Shown piece by piece: positions 6,898 through 13,287 of a DNA stretch of 18,143 bases. Under the pieces are notes generated by a model. That model did not search any database, was not told where the DNA came from, and saw nothing but the letters and a program-made list of their open reading frames with translations. Both the position numbers and the translations under genes were made by a program. This stretch comes from Campylobacteraceae bacterium (GTDB taxonomy: Bacteria; Campylobacterota; Campylobacteria; Campylobacterales; Sulfurovaceae). Each line of letters opens with the position of its first letter. Position 1 is the first letter of the stretch. The stretch covers positions 1 through 18,143 of the forward strand of contig JALSHP010000187.1 of NCBI GenBank assembly GCA_026982175.1, given 5' to 3'.

Positions 6898-7398
6898 TTG
6901 AAACTTAAAATAGATGAACTAGAATTTAATTCTGACTACTTTTATCTTCAAACCAACTCGATTGTTGAAAAAACCACTTTCAACAATCGTACTTTTTATA
7001 GTAAACTTAAAAAATATCCAATGCCTATTGACCCTACCCTATTACAACAACATCACCAAGCAGAAATCTCGTTATCTATTCCTTTAATTGAAAATGAATC
7101 AGTTAACTATATTGTCATTGAATATAGAGAAGAAGATTGGAATGCATTTTATGCACTGCTTAAACATCTACTAAAATCATTACATATTGAGCATTTTAAA
7201 GCCTACAAAAATGAGAAAAAAAACCTCTTTCAACTCTTTATTCCCCAAAAAAGTATTGCATTGAATTTAGCCTATAAGAAAGTTGAAAATATAAAATATC
7301 TATTAGATTTTAAGTCTAAAAAAAGCTATAAAATTTATCCTAACAAAAATCTCCCTATAAACTTTAATATTATTAGCTTACCCACTCAAAAAGTATAA
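6898..7398 (+). CDS. DUF1882-type conserved protein of unknown function
   Basis: 166-residue protein of unknown function. I identify it with the DUF1882 family mainly by position: a gene of this type directly follows glyA in both Campylobacter and Helicobacter as I recall. The N-terminus (MKLKIDELEF...YFYLQTNSIVEK) looks like that family's. No signal peptide, membrane segment or catalytic motif is visible. The product is rich in Lys, Tyr, Phe and Asn and probably cytoplasmic. The start is TTG at 6898, since the nearby upstream ATG (6882) hits a stop after four codons. The ribosome site is weak and the gene may depend on translational coupling to glyA. The reading frame is solid; the family call is moderate. 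Confidence 0.7.
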   Translation: MKLKIDELEFNSDYFYLQTNSIVEKTTFNNRTFYSKLKKYPMPIDPTLLQQHHQAEISLSIPLIENESVNYIVIEYREEDWNAFYALLKHLLKSLHIEHFKAYKNEKKNLFQLFIPQKSIALNLAYKKVENIKYLLDFKSKKSYKIYPNKNLPINFNIISLPTQKV

Positions 7399-7428
7399 TA
7401 TTTCTATGTAAAATTACCATTATTGTGT

Positions 7429-7434
7429 TATACT
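7429..7434 (+). promoter_or_regulatory. Possible -10 element for SPOR gene and trpE
   Basis: TTGTGTTATACT, with TATACT at 7429-7434 and an upstream TGTGT, lies 27 bases before the ATG at 7462 in a 63-base gap. It would allow transcription of the SPOR gene and trpE independently of the upstream genes. It rests on the hexamer and spacing only. Confidence 0.4.
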
Positions 7435-7461
7435 CTGTTTAAAAAATGGAGTCGATAGACC

Positions 7462-8430
7462 ATGGCAGATAAAAACTTACACGACATTAAAATTGATGAG
7501 TTAGATAGCTCTAAAAAGAGTCCTATCAAAAATATTTTAACCCTTTTAGCACTTTTATTTATTATTTTAGTAATTTCAGTAGTGATTACAAGACTAATAT
7601 TAAATACCGACAGTGATATTGCTATTGAAAATAACAATTCGCAAACAGAAGAGACTAAAGATTTAAATAAGAGCATAGACCTATCTAGCACTAACAATGG
7701 GAAAAAAGAACAGAGTGACCCAGAAACTTCAGCACATGAAAATGCAGCTAACAATAACAATGGTGCTAAAAATGAATCTACTACTTCAACAAGCACTAAA
7801 ATTCCTTTAGCTACACACAATGTACTTGAAAGAAATTTAACTTCAGCAATCAAAGCACCTTTGACTTCTCATGTACCCAAAAAAGATAGCAGTAAAAAAG
7901 ATGTTAAAGAGATTAAAACATACAGTGAACCAAGAAAAAATAGTGATGCGAAAAAAGAGCATACTAATAATAGTAAAAATGCTACCCATGATGCCAAAAA
8001 CACTGATGCTAAAAACACTGATGCTAAAAAATCATCTACGGTTAAACATACATCATCTACAACAACACACACACCTAAAAAAGAGTATATAGATAAAGTA
8101 GTGACTCAAAAAAATCCAAAACACACTTCAACAACTGCTTCTACACATAGAACCGCTTCTAGTACAAAAAGTGCTTCTTACCTTGGTGGAAAACTCAAAA
8201 AAGTAACCCACAGTTATTACATTAAAGTTGGTACCTATAGAAGCCCTAAAACGATTATTTATAAAATTAAAAAAAGTAACTTTAACTATACTACAATACC
8301 TGTTGAAAATGACAAAAGCTTAACCCGTGTTTTAGTTGGACCTTTCTTTAGCCGTAATGAAGCGAAAGCTCAATTAGGTAAAGTTAAGGCAAATATTCTA
8401 TCAGGTGCATACGTAACAAAGGTAAAATAG
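7462..8430 (+). CDS. SPOR-domain inner-membrane protein
   Basis: Bitopic membrane protein with a C-terminal SPOR domain, the fold that binds denuded glycan strands at septa and takes proteins to division sites. A short cytoplasmic N-terminus is followed by one transmembrane helix at about 24-47. A long polar periplasmic linker (about 48-245) is rich in Asn, Thr, Ser and Lys, and includes a three-fold DAKNT-type tandem repeat at 177-191. The SPOR domain (about 250-322) starts SYYIKVGTYRSP and has the typical VLVGPFFSRNEAKAQL turn. The ATG at 7462 follows GGAG. The trpE ATG lies three bases after its stop codon. The same position after glyA-DUF1882 is recalled for C. jejuni Cj0404. Probably a cell-division or peptidoglycan accessory protein. 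Confidence 0.85.
   Translation: MADKNLHDIKIDELDSSKKSPIKNILTLLALLFIILVISVVITRLILNTDSDIAIENNNSQTEETKDLNKSIDLSSTNNGKKEQSDPETSAHENAANNNNGAKNESTTSTSTKIPLATHNVLERNLTSAIKAPLTSHVPKKDSSKKDVKEIKTYSEPRKNSDAKKEHTNNSKNATHDAKNTDAKNTDAKKSSTVKHTSSTTTHTPKKEYIDKVVTQKNPKHTSTTASTHRTASSTKSASYLGGKLKKVTHSYYIKVGTYRSPKTIIYKIKKSNFNYTTIPVENDKSLTRVLVGPFFSRNEAKAQLGKVKANILSGAYVTKVK
7990..8034 (+). repeat. 15-bp tandem repeat in SPOR-protein linker
   Basis: Three in-frame units begin with GATGC(C/T)AAAAA at 7990, 8005 and 8020. The first two encode DAKNT and the third has decayed to DAKKS. The 15-bp period keeps frame, so copy-number change would only alter linker length. Confidence 0.7.
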
Positions 8431-8433
8431 ACA

Positions 8434-9879
8434 ATGATTAAACAACTTCTTCTTGATCAACTCACCCCTGTTTCCATGTATGGAAAAATAAAAGAGCTTT
8501 TCAAGGATGAAGTTACCATGCTCTTTGAATCAGTTGTTACCACGGTAGAGGGGAACTATAGCTTCATCACCATAGGTGCTTTAGAGCGTATTGTTTACAA
8601 AAATAACCAAACACACTATACTAATCCATCTAAGGAAATAATAGAACTAGAGAACGACCCTTTTAATTTTCTTCAATCCTATTACAATAAATTGGATAAA
8701 CAAAAGTATCAAGAGAGAGTTGACCAAGTTGGTTTCTCTTTTGTCGATGGTTTTATTGGTTTTATTGGTTATGACATGGTTAAAGTGTTTGAGCCTACCT
8801 TAAAAAAGAGTATGGACAAACTCTATGACCCACTCAACACACCAGACTTAGATTTGGTTCGTCCCTCTATCATCTTAGCCTATTCGCATAAAAACTCAAT
8901 GCTTACAATGATTATTAATGATGAGCAGTATACTCATGCCATTGAAGATTTAGAAAATCTCTTTAATACACCTCAAACCCCACAGAAACTACAAACTGCA
9001 CTCTTAAAAGGAGAAGGAAACTTTTCTATTGAAGAGGAACGCTACAAACAACTGGTACAAGAGTCCAAAGAGATGATTCGTTCAGGTGATGTATTTCAGA
9101 TACTTCTTGCTAATCGTTATACCCAAAAAGGTGCCGTTGATCCATTAAGCTTCTATCGACTCCTACGTTCTAAAAATCCATCTCCTTATCTCTTTCTATT
9201 AGATTATGAAGATTTTTCCATTGCAGGTTCTTCACCTGAAGTAATGGTCAAGCTCTCCAATGATGAAATTTTACTACGTCCTATTGCAGGAACGCGAAAA
9301 AGAGGAAAAAATAAACAACGAGACAGAGAGCTTGAACTAGAAATGATTAATGACCCCAAAGAGTGTGCAGAACACCTTATGCTCATTGATTTAGGGCGAA
9401 ATGATGTTGGACGTGTTGCCAAAGCAGGAACGGTTAAAGTGACCGATATGATGCGAGTGGAACGCTATTCTCATGTCATGCATATGGTCACCGATGTTGA
9501 AGCTACCATTGCAGACGACAAAGATATGTTTGACCTCTTCCGTGCCACCTTTACCGCAGGTACCATGACAGGTGCACCTAAAATTAGAGCCATGGAACTC
9601 ATTGCAGAGTATGAGGGATTAAAACGTGGTTTCTACTCTGGTTCGGTTGGCTATTTCTCATTTAATGGTGAGATGGATTCTTCAATTGCTATTAGAACGG
9701 CACTTATCAAACCTGATGCCATTACACTTCAAGCAGGTGGTGGTGTTGTTGCAGACTCGGTTCCAGAACTAGAGTACTTAGAGGTTAAAAATAAGTTGGG
9801 TGCATTACTAGCAACCATTCAAGATTTATCTAAAATTAAAACACTAGATAAGTCACAAGATAAAAAAGTCACAAGATAA
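8434..9879 (+). CDS. trpE: Anthranilate synthase component I
   Basis: Forms anthranilate from chorismate, using ammonia supplied by the glutaminase partner TrpG; first committed step of tryptophan synthesis. The chorismate-binding core is complete: SGDVFQILLANRY, NPSPYLF, GSSPEVMVKL, PIAGTRKRG (283-291), LIDLGRNDVGRV, TFTAGTMTGAPK (372-383), and a C-terminal AGGGVVADS segment. The N-terminal region TPVSMYGKI...MLFES...NYSFI resembles the regulatory domain of TrpE, where tryptophan binds at an LLES-type motif (here LFES); this favours TrpE over PabB. No trpG follows. It starts three bases after the SPOR gene stop, with AAAGG inside that gene, so the two are coupled. The final residues (SQDKKVTR) lie in a 13-bp direct repeat. 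Confidence 0.92.
   Translation: MIKQLLLDQLTPVSMYGKIKELFKDEVTMLFESVVTTVEGNYSFITIGALERIVYKNNQTHYTNPSKEIIELENDPFNFLQSYYNKLDKQKYQERVDQVGFSFVDGFIGFIGYDMVKVFEPTLKKSMDKLYDPLNTPDLDLVRPSIILAYSHKNSMLTMIINDEQYTHAIEDLENLFNTPQTPQKLQTALLKGEGNFSIEEERYKQLVQESKEMIRSGDVFQILLANRYTQKGAVDPLSFYRLLRSKNPSPYLFLLDYEDFSIAGSSPEVMVKLSNDEILLRPIAGTRKRGKNKQRDRELELEMINDPKECAEHLMLIDLGRNDVGRVAKAGTVKVTDMMRVERYSHVMHMVTDVEATIADDKDMFDLFRATFTAGTMTGAPKIRAMELIAEYEGLKRGFYSGSVGYFSFNGEMDSSIAIRTALIKPDAITLQAGGGVVADSVPELEYLEVKNKLGALLATIQDLSKIKTLDKSQDKKVTR
9851..9879 (+). repeat. 13-bp direct repeat across trpE 3' end
   Basis: AGTCACAAGATAA occurs at 9851-9863 and again at 9867-9879, a 16-bp period. The second copy supplies the trpE stop codon. 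Because the period is not a multiple of three, the duplication set the present C-terminus. Confidence 0.75.
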
Positions 9880-9908
9880 TAAGATAATAGTGAAAAAATG
9901 TCTAATAA

Positions 9909-9957
9909 GCACTTCTAGAGATGAAGTGCCTTAAAAGTGTAAGAGTTACACTTTTAA
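9909..9957. terminator. Double-hairpin convergent terminator between trpE and slyD
   Basis: Two adjacent perfect hairpins lie between converging genes. The first pairs GCACTTC (9909-9915) with GAAGTGC (9923-9929) around a seven-base loop. The second pairs TTAAAAGTGTAA (9931-9942) with TTACACTTTTAA (9946-9957) around GAG. The T-rich arms of the second hairpin could act in both directions. Placement and structure fit a bidirectional terminator. Confidence 0.75.
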
Positions 9958-9967
9958 ATTGAGATGC

Positions 9968-10489
9968 TTAGTGACAACCACATCCAGTTCCACAAGAACC
10001 ACCTTCAGCAGGAGCTTCTCCACCCACAACACCCGAAGAGATTTCATCAGCTGTAGCTTCTCTCGCTGATTTAACTGTTACTGAAAACATTAAATCTTTA
10101 CCTGCCATTGGATGATTGAAGTCAATATTTACATCAGTATCTGTAAATGATTTAACCGTTACTTGAGTTGTTTGACCATCTTCACTTTGACCATAAAGGG
10201 TAAGACCCTCTTTCAGCTCTACACCTTCAAATTGTTCAATTGGTAAAGTTTGTACAGCTTCTTCATTATAATCACCATAGGCATCAGCCGCAGGAATCAT
10301 AAGATCAGAAGAGTCACCTTCCTTCATACCTGTTAAACCTTTTTCAAGACCAGGAATAATCTGTCCTTTTCCCATAATAAACTCTAAAGGTTGCCCTGAA
10401 CCTTTATTTGAATCAACAACTTCATTTGTTCCTGCTTCTTTTACTTCGTACTCAATGCCTACAACACAATTTTCATTTGTAATTGTCAT
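9968..10489 (-). CDS. slyD: FKBP-type peptidyl-prolyl isomerase SlyD
   Basis: Cytoplasmic prolyl isomerase and chaperone; SlyD proteins also hold nickel for hydrogenase and urease maturation. The 173-residue protein has the split FKBP domain, with GKGQIIPGLEKGLTGMKEGD at 40-59 and NHPMAGKDLMF at 125-135. The insert-in-flap chaperone domain lies between, at about 75-125. The tail is short but metal-binding: GGSCGTGCGCH, with C166, C170, C172 and the terminal H173. That is much shorter than the His-rich tail of E. coli SlyD. The ATG at 10489 follows TAGGAG. It is last in the tol-pal run, as I recall for C. jejuni Cj0115, but a 70-base gap with its own -10 box suggests partly separate expression. 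Confidence 0.94.
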   Translation of the reverse strand: MTITNENCVVGIEYEVKEAGTNEVVDSNKGSGQPLEFIMGKGQIIPGLEKGLTGMKEGDSSDLMIPAADAYGDYNEEAVQTLPIEQFEGVELKEGLTLYGQSEDGQTTQVTVKSFTDTDVNIDFNHPMAGKDLMFSVTVKSAREATADEISSGVVGGEAPAEGGSCGTGCGCH

Positions 10490-10517
10490 AGAATCTCCTA
10501 ATTATAAATTTGCCACA

Positions 10518-10523
10518 ATAATA
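10518..10523 (-). promoter_or_regulatory. Extended -10 promoter element for slyD
   Basis: On the minus strand the sequence reads TTTGCTATTAT, with the hexamer TATTAT, 28 bases upstream of the slyD ATG. It matches the TTTGCTATAAT of the SCO-type gene promoter at 386 apart from one base. Confidence 0.55.
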
Positions 10524-10559
10524 GCAAAGCAAACTTATCTAGCACTTATTAAAGGGCTA

Positions 10560-11357
10560 TTATATTCTGTTTCGTGCAATTGCCGCAGATTTTTTATTAG
10601 GATAGGTATCTATCACATATTGATAAAAACTTTTAGCCTGTTGTTTGTCTCCTGTTTTTTCCAAAGAGATAGCCGTATGAAGAAAGAGAATATCCATGTA
10701 AGAAGCTTGGTCATAAAGTGAAGAGCTTAACTTAAAGTAACTAATCGCATCTTCATAATTATGAGTATAGTACGCAATTTCACCCAAATAATAGTTGGCC
10801 GCAGCCGTTTTATAATTATTGGCTACTGCCTCTTCAAAATGAGATTTTGCAGCTAAATAACTATGGGTTCCAAAAAGTTGAACCCCTTGACGATAACTTT
10901 CTGAAGGGTCAATGGTTGCTACTGAAGGAGAAGAAGGAACGGTCGATGAAACAGCTCTACCCAATAATTCTAGCTCCTCTCTGGAAACATAGCTATTATT
11001 GATTTTATCAACTGTTTTCCCCATTTCTAAAAGCAAGGAGTAAGTACGATTATCATCTGCTATTGAACTAAGTTTACGCTCTTGTGCCGTCAACTGTTCT
11101 TTAAGCTCAAAAATCTCTCTATTTTGCCCTTCAATAACTGTTGATAGCCCATCAATCTTACGTTGTTGTTCTGTCATTTTATTGTAGAGCATCTGTAGGG
11201 TTTTTTTATTTTCAAGTACAGCTTGTTCTGTTTTGGTTAAACCATAAGGATTAGCACTATTAATATCTCCTGCCCCGTAGACAGAAGGTTCATAGGCATA
11301 AATGGCAGTAGAAAGCACCACTAAACTCGTTAAAACAATTCTATTTTTCATTAACAT
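10560..11357 (-). CDS. cpoB: Tol-Pal cell-division coordinator YbgF/CpoB
   Basis: Periplasmic protein that in E. coli joins the Tol system and PBP1B to coordinate outer-membrane constriction with septal peptidoglycan synthesis. The 265-residue product has a signal peptide with likely cleavage after residue 21 (AIYA). A coiled coil at about 42-125 is the trimerisation region, followed by a Ser/Pro linker. A C-terminal TPR-type block at about 152-262 has three helix pairs (YRQGVQLF..., YYLGEIAYYTHNYEDAISYF, and a third ending in YPNKKSAAIARNRI). The first ATG (11357) fits AGGA with six-base spacing; the second ATG two codons later is possible. It follows pal by 33 bases in the tol operon. Confidence 0.9.
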   Translation of the reverse strand: MLMKNRIVLTSLVVLSTAIYAYEPSVYGAGDINSANPYGLTKTEQAVLENKKTLQMLYNKMTEQQRKIDGLSTVIEGQNREIFELKEQLTAQERKLSSIADDNRTYSLLLEMGKTVDKINNSYVSREELELLGRAVSSTVPSSPSVATIDPSESYRQGVQLFGTHSYLAAKSHFEEAVANNYKTAAANYYLGEIAYYTHNYEDAISYFKLSSSLYDQASYMDILFLHTAISLEKTGDKQQAKSFYQYVIDTYPNKKSAAIARNRI

Positions 11358-11390
11358 CTATTTTCCTAACTTTATGATTAAGGTTTAAAG

Positions 11391-11960
11391 TTATTGCATA
11401 ACTTTAAACTCAACCCGTCTATTTTTAGCATAACATCCAGAAGATGTACTGCTTGTACATTCAGGAGAACTCTCTCCCATACTCACCAACATTATTTTTG
11501 TCGCAGGAATTCCGTTAGATATCAAAGCATCTTTTGTCGCTTTTGCTCTTTTGAGTCCTAATGCATAATTATACTCATCTGAACCCGATGCATCACAATG
11601 TCCCTCAACTTTAATCTTACCACTATTACGAAGTAGATTAGCATTCTGAGAAACCTCTCCTAATTTATCAGATGTAATGTTGTATTGATTAACATTAAAG
11701 TAGATATTTTGAACACCTGATGATGCACCATATTGAGATGAATCATCACCATAAGTACCACTATTTCCAGCATTACTACCATATGTTCCATTCCCTTGAC
11801 TCATTCCTTGGCCTACAGGGTCAACATTGTCATAAACAATTGGATTAGTCCCCCCCATTGCCCCATTTGCCCCTGTAGGGCTTGTAGTATTTAACTTTTT
11901 ATCCGCACACCCAACGGTTAATAGTGAAATCACCATACCACTCATCAATACTTTTTTCAT
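11391..11960 (-). CDS. pal: Peptidoglycan-associated lipoprotein Pal
   Basis: Outer-membrane lipoprotein whose OmpA-type domain binds peptidoglycan and TolB. The lipobox LTVGC gives lipid attachment at C18. A Gly/Ser/Tyr/Asn-rich flexible tether runs to about residue 82. The OmpA_C domain (about 85-188) starts IYFNVNQYNIT. The peptidoglycan-binding signature is GHCDASGSDEYNYALGLKRA (120-139), with the conserved D123 and R138, and ends in NRRVEFKV. C122 sits where E. coli Pal has alanine, and C168 and C176 flank a Ser/Thr loop and may form a disulfide. The ribosome site AAAGGAGAAA lies at the tolB stop codon, so the two are translationally linked. This corresponds to Omp18 of C. jejuni. Confidence 0.95.
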   Translation of the reverse strand: MKKVLMSGMVISLLTVGCADKKLNTTSPTGANGAMGGTNPIVYDNVDPVGQGMSQGNGTYGSNAGNSGTYGDDSSQYGASSGVQNIYFNVNQYNITSDKLGEVSQNANLLRNSGKIKVEGHCDASGSDEYNYALGLKRAKATKDALISNGIPATKIMLVSMGESSPECTSSTSSGCYAKNRRVEFKVMQ

Positions 11961-11972
11961 CTGTTTCTCCTT

Positions 11973-13205
11973 TTACCAATCAATTGATTGTATTTTTCCA
12001 CTTTTCATAGGGAAAAGTGCACTCTGTTTCGTTGCCAGGTTCATATATCCTATCGAATTTCCTCGAGCAGTTTTCTTAATATATAAAATTACTTTTCCAT
12101 CTTTAGAGAAACGTGGTAAAATATTCTCGCCATTGGCAGTAAGCGGTCGGACATAAGAGTTAGAGACTGAACCTAAATAAATATTTGAAGCACTCCCCTC
12201 TTTAACCGAGTAGAGAAGATGTTGCCCAAAAGCATCACAAGAGCTATTATCGTTTCCATAACGTGCTACACGAACTACCGAGCGTGAGTCAATCGCTTTC
12301 ATATAAATATTCGCACCGCCAACTCTATTGGAAACAAATGCAATTTGACTCTCATCACCAATATACTTTCCATTCACATCAATACCTAAAAACTTAGTTA
12401 AACGTTTGGTTGATTTAGAAGATACATCAAACTCATAAATATCTGTTTGCCCATTGGGTGCCATGGTTAAAAGAACACGACTGCCATCTTGACTCACATC
12501 TGAAGCAACCAACATTCCCTCTGAAGCAATCACTTTGTTACGAGAACCTGTATTCATATCTACTTTATAGAGTGTTGGAATAGCTAAGTTATAAGATGTA
12601 TAGTAAAAGGCACTTTGATTTTGATTTGCCCATTTAGGAAAGAGGTTCAATCCTCCTCGCACAATCACAGAAGCAAAACTTAAAGTATAGTCCCCAATCC
12701 AAATTTCACTGTTACGTGAACTGGTATATTTAGCAAATAAAATGTTTCTTTTCATCCATGAAATATCCTCAAAGCCCAATACTTTATTAAGCTCAACAAT
12801 GGCATTGTGGGCTAAAAAAGGATAACGAACACTATCATTAATCGAATAGTTATTCTGAAATACCATAAAAGAGTCAGCTACACGAATAAGTTTTACACTC
12901 AACTTTTTACCTGAAGCATCATACCTATACTTTAAGAGATACTCTCTGTCATGTAATTCAACAGGAACTAAGGCATCGTCAAATCCACCTCTTTTTAGTT
13001 GTGTGTCTACTGTAAAATGACCTGAAATCTGCAAGTCATTTAATAGTATCTTAAAAAGTTTCGAGTGGTTACGACTACCACCTGCGGTAGCACTGTCCTC
13101 CATTATAGAAATACTTGCTTTGGTCTCAACATCTTTTTCAATATCCAATACGGCATCAAACGAATAGACGTTTAATGTCAATAGAAAAAATAGTATATAC
13201 CTCAT
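11973..13205 (-). CDS. tolB: Tol-Pal translocation protein TolB
   Basis: Periplasmic beta-propeller protein linking Pal with TolA. A signal peptide (about 1-15, cleaved after VYS) precedes the N-terminal alpha/beta domain (about 17-145). A propeller then runs from about 150 to 410, with repeated strand patterns such as LFPKWANQNQSAFYYTS, VSQDGSRVLLTM, the hallmark FVSNRVGGANIYM (290-302), and PRFSKDGKVILY. At 410 residues it is close to the usual 420-430. The ATG at 13205 follows AAAGGATAAAC. The pal gene starts 12 bases after its stop. Its upstream 82-base gap from tolA is extremely AT-rich, with a repeated TAATATAAT (13238-13246 and 13251-13259), so a secondary promoter there is possible. 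Confidence 0.95.
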   Translation of the reverse strand: MRYILFFLLTLNVYSFDAVLDIEKDVETKASISIMEDSATAGGSRNHSKLFKILLNDLQISGHFTVDTQLKRGGFDDALVPVELHDREYLLKYRYDASGKKLSVKLIRVADSFMVFQNNYSINDSVRYPFLAHNAIVELNKVLGFEDISWMKRNILFAKYTSSRNSEIWIGDYTLSFASVIVRGGLNLFPKWANQNQSAFYYTSYNLAIPTLYKVDMNTGSRNKVIASEGMLVASDVSQDGSRVLLTMAPNGQTDIYEFDVSSKSTKRLTKFLGIDVNGKYIGDESQIAFVSNRVGGANIYMKAIDSRSVVRVARYGNDNSSCDAFGQHLLYSVKEGSASNIYLGSVSNSYVRPLTANGENILPRFSKDGKVILYIKKTARGNSIGYMNLATKQSALFPMKSGKIQSIDW

Positions 13206-13287
13206 GTTTATCCTTTGTTATTTGATTTGATTAATTTTAATATAATATTGTAATATAATTGTATTAAATTATAAGTCATTTAGATAA

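Noticed and set aside
7428..7853. Minus-strand open frame of 141 codons across the start of the SPOR gene
   Set aside because: It mirrors the low-complexity coding region of the SPOR protein, lacks a ribosome site and would overlap a well-supported gene.
10455..10721. Plus-strand open frame of 88 codons across the slyD-cpoB boundary
   Set aside because: It overlaps two confident minus-strand genes and has no ribosome site or recognisable domain.
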